A stretch of DNA of 39,500 nucleotides from Candidatus Symbiothrix sp. (GTDB lineage Bacteria; Bacteroidota; Bacteroidia; Bacteroidales; Azobacteroidaceae). The notes under the pieces were generated by a model, which was not told the origin of the DNA, did no database searches, and saw only the letters and a list, made by a program, of their open reading frames with translations. The position numbers were made by a program, and so were the translations under genes. Below, piece by piece: positions 1 to 8,361 of this stretch; within the stretch, counting starts at the first letter, position 1, and every line of letters begins with the position of its first letter. The stretch is taken from assembly GCA_031272095.1 (NCBI GenBank), contig JAISUM010000090.1:1-39500 (forward strand). The letters run 5' to 3'.

Positions 1-61
1 TTTCGCAGCAGTAGAGCGACAGTGCCATCAGGGCTATATAAAATAACTTTGTGCGTTTCAT
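1..61 (-). CDS. N-terminal fragment of a lipoprotein, paralogue of the 1050-1859 gene (cut by window edge)
   Basis: Reading leftwards from an ATG at 61, 20 codons are present (MKRTKLFYIALMALSLYCCE) before the window ends. They are identical in protein and DNA to the start of the complete lipoprotein gene at 1050-1859. The start lies 5 nt after the stop of the S74 gene at 67-1053, so it is probably the next gene of the same operon. The sequence is a signal peptide running into a Cys pair, compatible with lipidation. Nothing can be said about the rest. The exact identity suggests a recent duplication, or recombination between copies. Confidence 0.75.
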   Translation of the reverse strand, partial: MKRTKLFYIALMALSLYCCE

Positions 62-66
62 GGTGT
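1..66. repeat. 66-bp exact direct repeat, copy 1 (copy 2 at 1799-1864)
   Basis: Positions 1-66 are identical to 1799-1864, covering the first 20 codons of a lipoprotein gene plus about 5 bp upstream. Identity stops at 67 versus 1865. On the left it may continue outside the window. This marks a duplicated lipoprotein gene. Confidence 0.9.
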
Positions 67-1053
67 TTATTCTGTTAAAATCATTTGTTTAATATCTACT
101 TTTTGTCCATCGGCGATCAGGGCATAATAATAGATGCCTGCCGGAAATTCTGAGCCGGAAATGATCAATGATCCTGCGCCACGCTGCTGAACAGGATATT
201 GTTTCAACTGTTTGCCCTGCAAATCATAGATGCCGATAAATGCAGCGCTGATCTTGTCGGCAATGCTGTATTTAATAGTCGTCGCTTGTGAAAACGGATT
301 GGGGGCATTTTGTTCCAATCGGCAATCGGAAACAATAGACGGCGTCGCTGATATTTTTTCGGCAACGTTTGATTGTGCTGCTATTTGCAAGCGCTTGCTT
401 TGCAATTCTTCTATCTGCTCTTGCTGTCGGTCAATCAATTGTTGTTGTTCCTTGATTGCCTCAATCAGTAGTCCTGTAATTTCGCCGTAGGCAACGGATT
501 TTCGACCGTCTTCATTGGTGAGAACGACTTCCGGAACAATTTTCTCAATTTCTTGCGCAATCACTCCAATGCGTGGTTTGGAGTATTTTTCATCCATCCA
601 TTTTGTCAGTTCTTCGGTCTCTTTGAGGTGCGATACGGGCAAGGGCTTCAATTGATAGCTGACGCCCCTTAATTGCAAGACTTTACTTAACGGCGACTGG
701 ATGTTTTCGATATTTTGTTTGAAGTTCCAATCGGAAATCGTATAATAAGCCGATGCATAGACGCCTGTTACATCAGCCGCAAAATACATTTGATCAGGAT
801 AATATCCGCGAATAAAATCCGTCATGGGATAATCTACCGTAACGAGCGTTGCCATTGCTGCCTGCCCATCCTGTTGAATAGAAAGTGCAGGATAATACGA
901 GTTAAAAATCCGAACTTTGTAGGACTGATCCGGCGTCGTACCAAAACCTACATTCCCCACTGCATTCTTTTCTATTTGCGCCTGTGCCGCCAGACACAGC
1001 AACAAACATGCAGTAATCAATACTTTTCTTAATAATAACTTTGTGCGTTTCAT
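67..1053 (-). CDS. Peptidase S74 (intramolecular chaperone) domain protein with T9SS type A sorting domain
   Basis: This 328-residue exported protein has a signal peptide (about 1-25, ending AQAQ), a short stalk (26-105), and an S74 intramolecular chaperone domain beginning SDWNFKQNI. Ser107 and Lys112 have the S-D-x-x-x-K spacing of the self-cleavage dyad known in phage tailspike chaperone domains. The domain continues with RIGVIAQEIEKIVPEVV and SVAYGEITGLLIEAIKEQQ, then a Gln/Glu-rich coiled coil (about 200-225). The last 80 or so residues (QNAPNPF, YDLQGKQLKQY, GIYYYALIADGQ) match a T9SS type A C-terminal sorting domain. Its start overlaps the upstream lipoprotein stop by 4 nt (ATGA), so the two are translationally coupled. 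It is a close paralogue of the 9040-10011 protein. The family assignment is firm. Whether it self-cleaves, and what the stalk does, are unknown. Confidence 0.88.
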   Translation of the reverse strand: MKRTKLLLRKVLITACLLLCLAAQAQIEKNAVGNVGFGTTPDQSYKVRIFNSYYPALSIQQDGQAAMATLVTVDYPMTDFIRGYYPDQMYFAADVTGVYASAYYTISDWNFKQNIENIQSPLSKVLQLRGVSYQLKPLPVSHLKETEELTKWMDEKYSKPRIGVIAQEIEKIVPEVVLTNEDGRKSVAYGEITGLLIEAIKEQQQLIDRQQEQIEELQSKRLQIAAQSNVAEKISATPSIVSDCRLEQNAPNPFSQATTIKYSIADKISAAFIGIYDLQGKQLKQYPVQQRGAGSLIISGSEFPAGIYYYALIADGQKVDIKQMILTE

Positions 1054-1859
1054 AATCTGTGATATTTTAAATATTGTTGAACTCCTTGCATTTCGTAAAA
1101 AAATTTTAATTCGGTCTTGGTATAAGAATATGAAGTAAGATATTCCACTGCTTGCCGGAAAATTTCACCGTCGCCATATTCTCCCACCTTATCCCCCCAT
1201 ATACTTGGGGGATCAACATCCAACTCTATACATATCCAATTTCTTGTTGTCCAGCCTTCGCCTCTTATGTCCGTATCGAATATGATTGTGTAACAATATA
1301 TGCAATCCATTGGATCCAATACTTGCACCAAGTTGTCTTGCATATCATATATGCCGGATAATTTCCAAGCAGTAGTTGCCAAATGAAAGGGTTCTTCCGA
1401 ATTAGCGGTTTCTCCGCAACGATGATATTTTAAATATTGTTTGACACCATCTATTTCGTAAAAGAACTTGAATTCGGTTTTCGAGTAAGAATACGCATTG
1501 ATATATTCGAGAAGAGAATAAAAGAATTTGCCATTTTCATCTTCTCGCAGTTGTAGATTGCGCCCTGTCTCTATTGTTAACGAGTCTTGGTATAATTCGA
1601 CGGATATTCGCGTATCAGTGATATATCCTACACCGATAGTATCGTTACCGAAAATTAGCGTGTAATAAAGTGGGTAATGCGCTGTCGGTTCCAATACCCG
1701 CACCAAACTGTCCTGCATATCGTATATGCCGGACAATTTCCAAGCGGTACCTGCCAAATGAAACACTTCTTCCTGATCGGGGTCGGGTTCGATGGTTTTT
1801 TCGCAGCAGTAGAGCGACAGTGCCATCAGGGCTATATAAAATAACTTTGTGCGTTTCAT
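1050..1859 (-). CDS. Lipoprotein with two tandem copies of an AWKLSGIYDMQD domain
   Basis: This 269-residue protein has a signal peptide ending SLYCC, a plausible but non-canonical lipobox with Cys18 or Cys19 as the lipidated residue. The mature part is two tandem repeats of about 115 residues, each starting FHLA(G/T)TAWKLSGIYDMQD and ending with a FFYE...QYLKYHR motif. The motif resembles small META/lipocalin-like lipoproteins of Bacteroidetes, but I would not assign a function. It lies 15 nt downstream of the metallopeptidase-like gene and overlaps the S74 gene by 4 nt, in unit B. Its first 66 bp recur at the window's left end, so at least two such genes flank the S74 gene. No T9SS signal is visible. 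Placement on the cell surface or inner leaflet of the outer membrane is inferred. Confidence 0.72.
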   Translation of the reverse strand: MKRTKLFYIALMALSLYCCEKTIEPDPDQEEVFHLAGTAWKLSGIYDMQDSLVRVLEPTAHYPLYYTLIFGNDTIGVGYITDTRISVELYQDSLTIETGRNLQLREDENGKFFYSLLEYINAYSYSKTEFKFFYEIDGVKQYLKYHRCGETANSEEPFHLATTAWKLSGIYDMQDNLVQVLDPMDCIYCYTIIFDTDIRGEGWTTRNWICIELDVDPPSIWGDKVGEYGDGEIFRQAVEYLTSYSYTKTELKFFYEMQGVQQYLKYHRL

Positions 1860-1864
1860 GGTGT
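1799..1864. repeat. 66-bp exact direct repeat, copy 2
   Basis: This stretch is identical to window positions 1-66. It covers the start codon, the signal-peptide codons and about 5 bp upstream of the 1050-1859 lipoprotein gene. Confidence 0.9.
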
Positions 1865-1874
1865 AATAATTATT

Positions 1875-3407
1875 TTATTGAATCCATTCTTTTGTTGTTT
1901 TTCCGCCTTGCGTGATCAGGTAAATGCCGGTCGGGACGCGGCGGCGCCAAGCGTTGTTGTCGGTGCCGTGATAGATTGTTCTGCCGTAGATGTCGCGGAC
2001 ATACAGGTCGTCGGTGGCGACGGCGACGGCGACGGATGGAAGGGCGAGGTCGAGTTCGTTATTTGTCTTGCCATAGACGTTGGTATTGTAGAATTTCACC
2101 CGATAGCCCCATTGTTCGTCGTTGCTGTAGTTGTCGTCCCAAGCGTGTTGCCAATGTTCGGTGGGCGCTCCGCTGATGACGAAGAAGACGCGACCTCCGG
2201 CGGGACATTCAAAATAGAGGGTATCTTTGGGGATGGCGCTTGCTACCGACGTGTGCAAAGCGTGCACCGGACTGTAGAGGCGCGTTCCGTCGGGGCGATG
2301 CACGACAAATCCGAATCGCCAGCCGTTGTATTGTGCTTTTACGCTCCGGTAGTCATTGGTCGCTTTGCCGAGCAGTCCATCAACGCAGGCGACAATGGTG
2401 GTCGCTTTGGCGGGCGGATTGAGGCGGATGATGTTGTGTCCGTAGTTTTGGATACATTTCGAGGTGTCGATCTGAAAATATCCGTCTTCTACGGCATTGA
2501 GTTTCGGGATGCCGCGATCGACCACATGGGTTTTGCCCAAGTCGATCAGTTCGGGGATATCCCAAGTTACGAAACGGGCGGCGAGGTCGTACATTTCGTC
2601 GTTGAATTCTTCCTGCGTGATGCCGGTCAAGCGTTTGTAGGTCTCTATCGGGTCTTCCGGACTGACGGATTGTTGCCAAAGGCGAGCGATAATATCATCT
2701 CCGTGCTTATAAGTCCAATAATTTTGTATAAAGTGATTGGCATAGCGGGGCGATTCGTGCATCGGATTGAGGTGTTCGTTGCTGTAATATTCCGAAAGGC
2801 GTTCTGAAAATTTGTTTTGCGGCAGCACTCTCAGCGCCATCCATTGTGCGCACATTTCCCAAAAGACATTGCCTGACGAGCCTCCGATACCGTGCATATA
2901 GCCGCCCGGAAAGCCATCGCAATGGACTTGATATTGAAAGCAATGTCCGACTTCGTGCGCGACGGTTACGCCCAGCGCCGACGCCGACCAAGCCGTGAGC
3001 GTCAGCAGCCCTATTTTGTCGTCCATACCGGAGCCGGTGGCTTCCCATTCGTCGGTGTAGCGCAACCGGATAATCATTTTGTAGAGGTCGGTGAGCGAAT
3101 TGCCGCGCTCGATAAATTTGAGCGTGTCGGCATAATAATCGAATGACTGCTCGGCAAGCGCCAAGACTTTATTGACGTCAACGGTGTATTTCCCGTTTGG
3201 CTCGACTTTTTTACCGTCGGGATTGTCGCCGTAGCCTGCTTCCCAGAAGACGACAAAATTTGCCGATTGCCGACTGCGGCTGAGACTCCACTGATTGGCG
3301 TCGTTATTCACATTTCCCAATGCGCCGGGAATATACAAGGTTTTTTCCGCCGACAAATAGGCGCCGACGGACAAAAATAACACGAAAAAAGTAACAGTAC
3401 GTTTCAT
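1875..3407 (-). CDS. HExxH metallopeptidase-like secreted protein (DUF6055-like) with C-terminal T9SS-type domain
   Basis: I start this at the ATG at 3407 (510 residues), not the 538-codon ORF start at 3491. The later start opens a clear signal peptide (MKRTVTFFVLFLSVGAYLSA), and the promoter -7 box at 3446-3453 lies inside the longer ORF. The mature protein contains SANFVVFWEAGYG and then VAHEVGHCFQYQ. His151-Glu152 and His155 form a HExxH zinc motif, and Glu184 in FWEMCAQW could be the third, gluzincin-type ligand. The layout recalls DUF6055 proteins, from memory rather than a search. The C-terminal 45 residues (LYVRDIYGRTIYHG, VPTGIYLITQGG) look like a short T9SS type A sorting domain. It is the first gene of unit B. 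Proteolytic activity is inferred from the motif only. Confidence 0.75.
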   Translation of the reverse strand: MKRTVTFFVLFLSVGAYLSAEKTLYIPGALGNVNNDANQWSLSRSRQSANFVVFWEAGYGDNPDGKKVEPNGKYTVDVNKVLALAEQSFDYYADTLKFIERGNSLTDLYKMIIRLRYTDEWEATGSGMDDKIGLLTLTAWSASALGVTVAHEVGHCFQYQVHCDGFPGGYMHGIGGSSGNVFWEMCAQWMALRVLPQNKFSERLSEYYSNEHLNPMHESPRYANHFIQNYWTYKHGDDIIARLWQQSVSPEDPIETYKRLTGITQEEFNDEMYDLAARFVTWDIPELIDLGKTHVVDRGIPKLNAVEDGYFQIDTSKCIQNYGHNIIRLNPPAKATTIVACVDGLLGKATNDYRSVKAQYNGWRFGFVVHRPDGTRLYSPVHALHTSVASAIPKDTLYFECPAGGRVFFVISGAPTEHWQHAWDDNYSNDEQWGYRVKFYNTNVYGKTNNELDLALPSVAVAVATDDLYVRDIYGRTIYHGTDNNAWRRRVPTGIYLITQGGKTTKEWIQ

Positions 3408-3445
3408 TTTTATATGCTGTTTATTTATTAATTCTTTGAACGCCA

Positions 3446-3453
3446 CAAAGTTA
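3446..3453 (-). promoter_or_regulatory. Bacteroidetes -7 box (TAACTTTG) for unit B
   Basis: On the minus strand TAACTTTG matches the Bacteroidetes -7 consensus TAnnTTTG and lies about 39 bp before the ATG at 3407. No TTTG -33 box is at the usual spacing. Instead the conserved element at 3475-3506 begins 21 bp upstream. Confidence 0.65.
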
Positions 3454-3474
3454 ATAATTTTTTTTCGCTTGCAT

Positions 3475-3506
3475 GTTGAAAAATCATTCACTTTGGGGGG
3501 AATTTT
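3475..3506 (-). promoter_or_regulatory. Conserved 32-bp upstream element, copy B
   Basis: Read in gene direction, this element contains AAAATTCCC and TGAATGATTTTTC. It matches the element at 10091-10122 at 27 of 32 positions by hand count, with the same 21-bp distance to an identical TAACTTTG box. The 21-bp spacers are unrelated in sequence, so the conservation is unlikely to be mere duplication of the region. It is a candidate activator site or alternative sigma-factor element. Confidence 0.55.
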
Positions 3507-3554
3507 AATTTTTAATTTTTACTGAGCGTTGGGACGATATTGAGTTTTTGAGTT

Positions 3555-6500
3555 TTAATATTCCAATATTTCTCCTTTTTCTAAATCAAGTTCTCCTTGA
3601 ACATCAACTACTCCTAAATATCTTAATTTTATTCGCCCGTCTTGTTGCATAAGTACTGAACCTCCCGGCAAAATTTTAACAGAACAATTATATAACTGTC
3701 CACTTTCCAAAACTAATGTGGCTCCATTTTTTATTATAACCAAAGCGGATGGAGAATCCATTGTAACTTTAGCATATTCACTGATAGTTAATGTGCCTGA
3801 ATCTACAATTAAATTGCCGCAAATGTGCTTGTCTGTGTTCCAATTTGTATTGGCACTAATAATTGTTGGTTCGCATATTGTATGATATTCACCACTATTA
3901 TATGCATCATGTCGCGAACTCCCCCATTCAACACGCGAAGAATTTCCATTAGTTTCCCAAACGTAAATCATACCGTTTGTTCCTGCAACAATTTCCGATT
4001 TGCCGTTTTTATCCAAATCTGCAATTGCAGGCGAGGAAGGATATAGAAAATCTTGTTCAACTTCCAATGGGAATCCTAATACGTTACTGCCATCATAATT
4101 GAAACCATAAATTTCTTTGCCATAATAATGCGTAACAATAATTTCTACGTCGTCATCTCCGTCTATATCCGCTAAAATTGGAGTTATTAATTGGCTCTCA
4201 ACACCACTTGCTTGAATAGTATTTAATAAGATGCCTGCATTATTCCAGATTTTTACGCAATTAGAACCAGAAGCTACCACTTCCAAATTTCCATCGTGAT
4301 TCAGATCTCCAACAACTAATTCTTTAGATAACCCTTGTACACTAATCTCATTGGTGGATGAATTATATGTGTTTTGTCCTGTCAGACCCCATCCCGATAT
4401 TAATTGCCCATTAGTATTTATAGCAAAAATTCTACAGGAAGAAGTGCCACTATAAGCTGATATTAAGATATCTTTATTGTCGTCCTTGTTGATATCACAA
4501 ATAATCGGCGATGAAGAAAATGAATAATTGCTATTAGCGTAAATAGGATTAGACGACAAGAAAGAACTACCATTGTGATGCCAAACATAAATTCCGGATT
4601 GAAATCCTGCAATAATTTCTTTGTCGCCATCATTATCCAAATCAGCAACCGCAACCGCACCATAAGTATAATCGTTGGCATTTGCCGATAATTCTCGCAG
4701 TAAAACTCCATTATAATTATATATTTGAATTTTATATCGGCTTGAAGAAGGACTATTTCCATCTGCTATTAAAACTATTTCCATAGTGCCATCAGGGCTA
4801 TTATCAATATTGGCAATCACAGGATTAGTAACAGAAGTTCTCTCAAGTGGCTTTTGCCACAATATATCCGGCAAATGATCACCATTCGCATCTTCTACCG
4901 TATGACAAGTTAATTTATTATTGCTCATTGAGTTATGAAAACGAGTCATAGAAACTATGTCATTCACGCCATTATTATTTACATCACCGATAGCAACACC
5001 TGCACGAATAGGCGCATTGAGATAGGCAAATCCGCTGTAAATAGTAATATTGTTATCAATGTCAAATAATTCTTCACCTTCATGCGACAAAGCAATCAAG
5101 GTGCCAAGACTTGCTCCATCGTGGTCGCATAATGCACCAAAAATTTCTTTATAACCATCATAATTTACATCAGCTACAACAAAATCGGCAATGATTCTAT
5201 CATAGGAAAAATCCATTTTGACTGGAAACATACCTTTCGTTGGATAAGATGTCCAAGTCAATAATCGCGAAGCTTCGCTTTCCATACCGGACGGCGACAG
5301 CGCTGTTACTTTATAATAATATTTGGTCAGTTGACTTAAACTATCGATATCTTTATAATATAGAAAAGTTACAGGCATGGTATTCAGTTTTTTATAAGTT
5401 CCTAATTCTGTGTTATTTGCACCAACGTCGCAACGATAGATATTATAAGCATTTGCGCCTGCTACTGCATCCCAAGTTAACAAAATCGAAGATTCGGCAG
5501 AAGTCGCTTTCAATCCGGTAACGGTATCCGGCATATTCAAATTAAATTCAAAAGTCCACTGTTTGCCATAAGTATTATGTACTTGTAATACGAAATTTGT
5601 TGTGCCTATTAATGATTTTGCAATAGAATAAATAGATAACGAGGATTGAGAATCATGATAATTAATAGTTGGGAACCCTATATTGTAACCGACATTGTTA
5701 TAAGATAAAGTGCCTGATAATCCTATTGCCGGAGCTTTACCCAGGTTCTGCAGTTGTAATTTAAAAAACAAAGTAATGGATGATTGAGATATGGTAACTT
5801 TATTCCTTAATGCTAATTCTGTTGAAAAAACATCAATATTAAAAGTTCTTGTCCAAATTTCCCCTGATGCATCAGTCATTTCTAATTGAAAGGTAATCGG
5901 ATTTTGTGAATTAGCAAGATGTTCGGATAAATCTTTGTCTATATGATATAAAAATTGACCAGTAGCGGATGCTGCTGTTGCAATATTACCGTAATTGAAT
6001 ATGCCATTGAGAATTTCTATGGAGTCGGAATTACATGTTAAAGTAGCTATCAAGCCGTTTGTTGCCGTATTGCCACTGTTTTTCACTTTCAATTCCAATA
6101 AAATAGTTTCACCTGCATCATTGAGAGCGTCGCTGTTTCCAATGCTACTATTGTTACCAGTATCAATAAAATTAACAGACTCTATATAAGGATTAGCCGT
6201 AGATGCTCTTAAATTTGCGTTTATTGTTCTTTCCACAGGAATATAATTATGAGCAGTAATTGTAAGAGATATTTGACCTGCCTTTCCACACGAAATCGGA
6301 ATCGGATTGTTGCCATTACCTCCTTGGAACACTTCGTATATTTCCGTCCCTTTTTGAACACAAATCTGTGCGGAATCTCCCGCAAGAAGACCGCTTATAT
6401 TAACATTAAGTGTTTGAGTGCCTGCAAAAATCATTGAAGGCAAACCTGTTACAGTCAAGGCTTGTGGCGTATTTGTCCAAACTTGCATTTCGGGGTCTCC

Positions 6501-8342
6501 AAGAAGGTGAAGACGCCATTTTTGATGCTGCATATTTATATTTGCATTTTGAAATGCACTGCCTATATCATATCGTCCTATGCTTGGATGCCCAGTCGTA
6601 GAATAAATTGCATCCATAAAACATTGTAGTTGAGTCCTGTCGGAGTCCCATCCAATATCCGTATTTCCCATAAATGCCACTCCTCCATTTTGATTAATTA
6701 TATAATGTTTTCCTAAACAATCATAAGTGAAATTTGCAGGGTGACAACCGCCAGATAGCATAATTTGATAGGATGTTCCATTGCTTAAATTATCTATGTC
6801 TGTTCTGATAACATGTTCTCCTTTGTCTTTATTGGATGTGGATATAGATGTGGCATTAGAATGATCTAAATGATAGATAAAATGAAATTTTCCAATACCA
6901 AAATTTGCGCCAAAGTTTAAACATGACAAAAAATTCTCACGAGAAAGTTCAATATCCCCACCACCGGAAACACATCCTGCCGTATATCTGTTTGTATTTC
7001 CCGAACAATCCGCATTATCACAGATATATTTATTATTTATATTTGAAGGGACATAATTTGCAACATAACCTTTAATAAAGGAATGAGAACAATTTGTTAA
7101 TGCTCCTGATTCATATATCAAATATGCATCTGCATAAAGATTATTTTTTAAATAAATCAAATCACCTATTCCGGTCGCTTTCTCGTATGCTATTACTTTA
7201 TTGATATACACTGCAATTTCTTGAACGTTATTCACAGGGACTCTACCAAGAATGTTAATGTAACTGATAGAATTATTGCCGTTAAACAAATCTGCACTAT
7301 CAATCTCCCAAGCAGTGGAAGTTGAAAAATATTTATCAGAAGGATAAGATAAATTGTTATGTACACCCCTGATTTTTCTGGAAGGAACAATATCTATATT
7401 ACCGCCTAATAGGACATACAATCCGGCACCCCAATTAGTATGTGCCTCTAATAAATAATTTCTGATTTTTTCTGGCAAATCACTTCCGCGATAATTTGAA
7501 TTAATATCTTCAATGGTAGCAATAGTTGTAAATATACCTTTTTTTGTTTTCCAATTAACCAATGGCTGAAAGGCGGCTTTCAAAGAATCTCTTGTAATAA
7601 TGATATAATCAGGAATAATTTCATCTAATACGGATGGCTCGAATGAACGTAAACTTCCCGCATTAGACTGAACAATCTTTCTCCCATTGACCAATGTTTG
7701 AGCATTTGAACCGATTTTTTCCACATCCGATGAATTTCTGACAATATGTGTGACGAAATTTTTACATAATTTTGCTCGTACAATGCTTTGTCTTTTCGGT
7801 CGTAATACATTTTTATTGTAGTCCGATTCATATTCTACCGTATATTCCAGATTAGGATAATAATTCAGTATTCTACTTTTAGGAATATATTCAAAAGGAT
7901 ATAAACGAATGGTTACAATATGATAACCATGAAAAATATCATCCGACTCTATTTCATATAATTTTTCGGGGAATGGAGCATCGGAATTATATATTTTTTC
8001 ATCGGGACGCACAAAGGCTATCGGTTTTGTATCCGCCACCGGTATTTGTGGTTGCGCGGGATAAATAAGTACATCTTTCTGAAATAGCTGTTTGTCTTTT
8101 GACAAAAATTTAATTCCGTTAAACTTGGCATCTGTAGGCAAAACATAAGAGACCCTTATCATTGGCAATTCCGGATTTCCTTCATCAGTGATTTTGTAAT
8201 CAGACGACCAAATAAATCTATCATACGATTGTTCTTTAGTTATTTTAAAATCATCGTTATGAACAGTGATACGATCTTGTATTTGCGCTTGCAGATTGCA
8301 AACAGCAATCAAACACAACGAAAGGAATAATTGGGTCTTCAT
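3555..8342 (-). CDS. Gingipain-family (C25) cysteine peptidase with FN3 and FG-GAP/VCBS repeats
   Basis: This 1595-residue exported protein has a signal peptide (1-19, ending LQAQ) and a C25 propeptide-like region (about 20-220). The C25 catalytic region (about 238-640) holds His494 in YHLDHSN and Cys533 in MLSGGCHPANF, corresponding in position and context to the gingipain His/Cys dyad. An Ig-like segment follows, then a fibronectin type III domain (about 936-1035, VTGLKATSAESSILLTW). From about 1040 to 1480 there is an FG-GAP/VCBS propeller with at least seven Asp-rich loops (DVNYDGYKE, DLDNDGDKE, DIDGDDDVE). The C-terminus (GATLVLESGQLYNCSVKILPGG) reads as a short beta-roll, and I see no standard type A sorting domain. 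It is the third gene of unit A, 19 nt after its neighbour. It is not PorU, because the domain layout differs. Substrate is unknown. Confidence 0.85.
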   Translation of the reverse strand: MKTQLFLSLCLIAVCNLQAQIQDRITVHNDDFKITKEQSYDRFIWSSDYKITDEGNPELPMIRVSYVLPTDAKFNGIKFLSKDKQLFQKDVLIYPAQPQIPVADTKPIAFVRPDEKIYNSDAPFPEKLYEIESDDIFHGYHIVTIRLYPFEYIPKSRILNYYPNLEYTVEYESDYNKNVLRPKRQSIVRAKLCKNFVTHIVRNSSDVEKIGSNAQTLVNGRKIVQSNAGSLRSFEPSVLDEIIPDYIIITRDSLKAAFQPLVNWKTKKGIFTTIATIEDINSNYRGSDLPEKIRNYLLEAHTNWGAGLYVLLGGNIDIVPSRKIRGVHNNLSYPSDKYFSTSTAWEIDSADLFNGNNSISYINILGRVPVNNVQEIAVYINKVIAYEKATGIGDLIYLKNNLYADAYLIYESGALTNCSHSFIKGYVANYVPSNINNKYICDNADCSGNTNRYTAGCVSGGGDIELSRENFLSCLNFGANFGIGKFHFIYHLDHSNATSISTSNKDKGEHVIRTDIDNLSNGTSYQIMLSGGCHPANFTYDCLGKHYIINQNGGVAFMGNTDIGWDSDRTQLQCFMDAIYSTTGHPSIGRYDIGSAFQNANINMQHQKWRLHLLGDPEMQVWTNTPQALTVTGLPSMIFAGTQTLNVNISGLLAGDSAQICVQKGTEIYEVFQGGNGNNPIPISCGKAGQISLTITAHNYIPVERTINANLRASTANPYIESVNFIDTGNNSSIGNSDALNDAGETILLELKVKNSGNTATNGLIATLTCNSDSIEILNGIFNYGNIATAASATGQFLYHIDKDLSEHLANSQNPITFQLEMTDASGEIWTRTFNIDVFSTELALRNKVTISQSSITLFFKLQLQNLGKAPAIGLSGTLSYNNVGYNIGFPTINYHDSQSSLSIYSIAKSLIGTTNFVLQVHNTYGKQWTFEFNLNMPDTVTGLKATSAESSILLTWDAVAGANAYNIYRCDVGANNTELGTYKKLNTMPVTFLYYKDIDSLSQLTKYYYKVTALSPSGMESEASRLLTWTSYPTKGMFPVKMDFSYDRIIADFVVADVNYDGYKEIFGALCDHDGASLGTLIALSHEGEELFDIDNNITIYSGFAYLNAPIRAGVAIGDVNNNGVNDIVSMTRFHNSMSNNKLTCHTVEDANGDHLPDILWQKPLERTSVTNPVIANIDNSPDGTMEIVLIADGNSPSSSRYKIQIYNYNGVLLRELSANANDYTYGAVAVADLDNDGDKEIIAGFQSGIYVWHHNGSSFLSSNPIYANSNYSFSSSPIICDINKDDNKDILISAYSGTSSCRIFAINTNGQLISGWGLTGQNTYNSSTNEISVQGLSKELVVGDLNHDGNLEVVASGSNCVKIWNNAGILLNTIQASGVESQLITPILADIDGDDDVEIIVTHYYGKEIYGFNYDGSNVLGFPLEVEQDFLYPSSPAIADLDKNGKSEIVAGTNGMIYVWETNGNSSRVEWGSSRHDAYNSGEYHTICEPTIISANTNWNTDKHICGNLIVDSGTLTISEYAKVTMDSPSALVIIKNGATLVLESGQLYNCSVKILPGGSVLMQQDGRIKLRYLGVVDVQGELDLEKGEILEY

Positions 8343-8361
8343 GATTTACAGTATTTAAAAG

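Noticed and set aside
3555-8342. Identification of the C25 protein as PorU, the T9SS sortase
   Set aside because: The FN3 and FG-GAP domains and the gingipain-type layout do not fit PorU, and no porV is adjacent.
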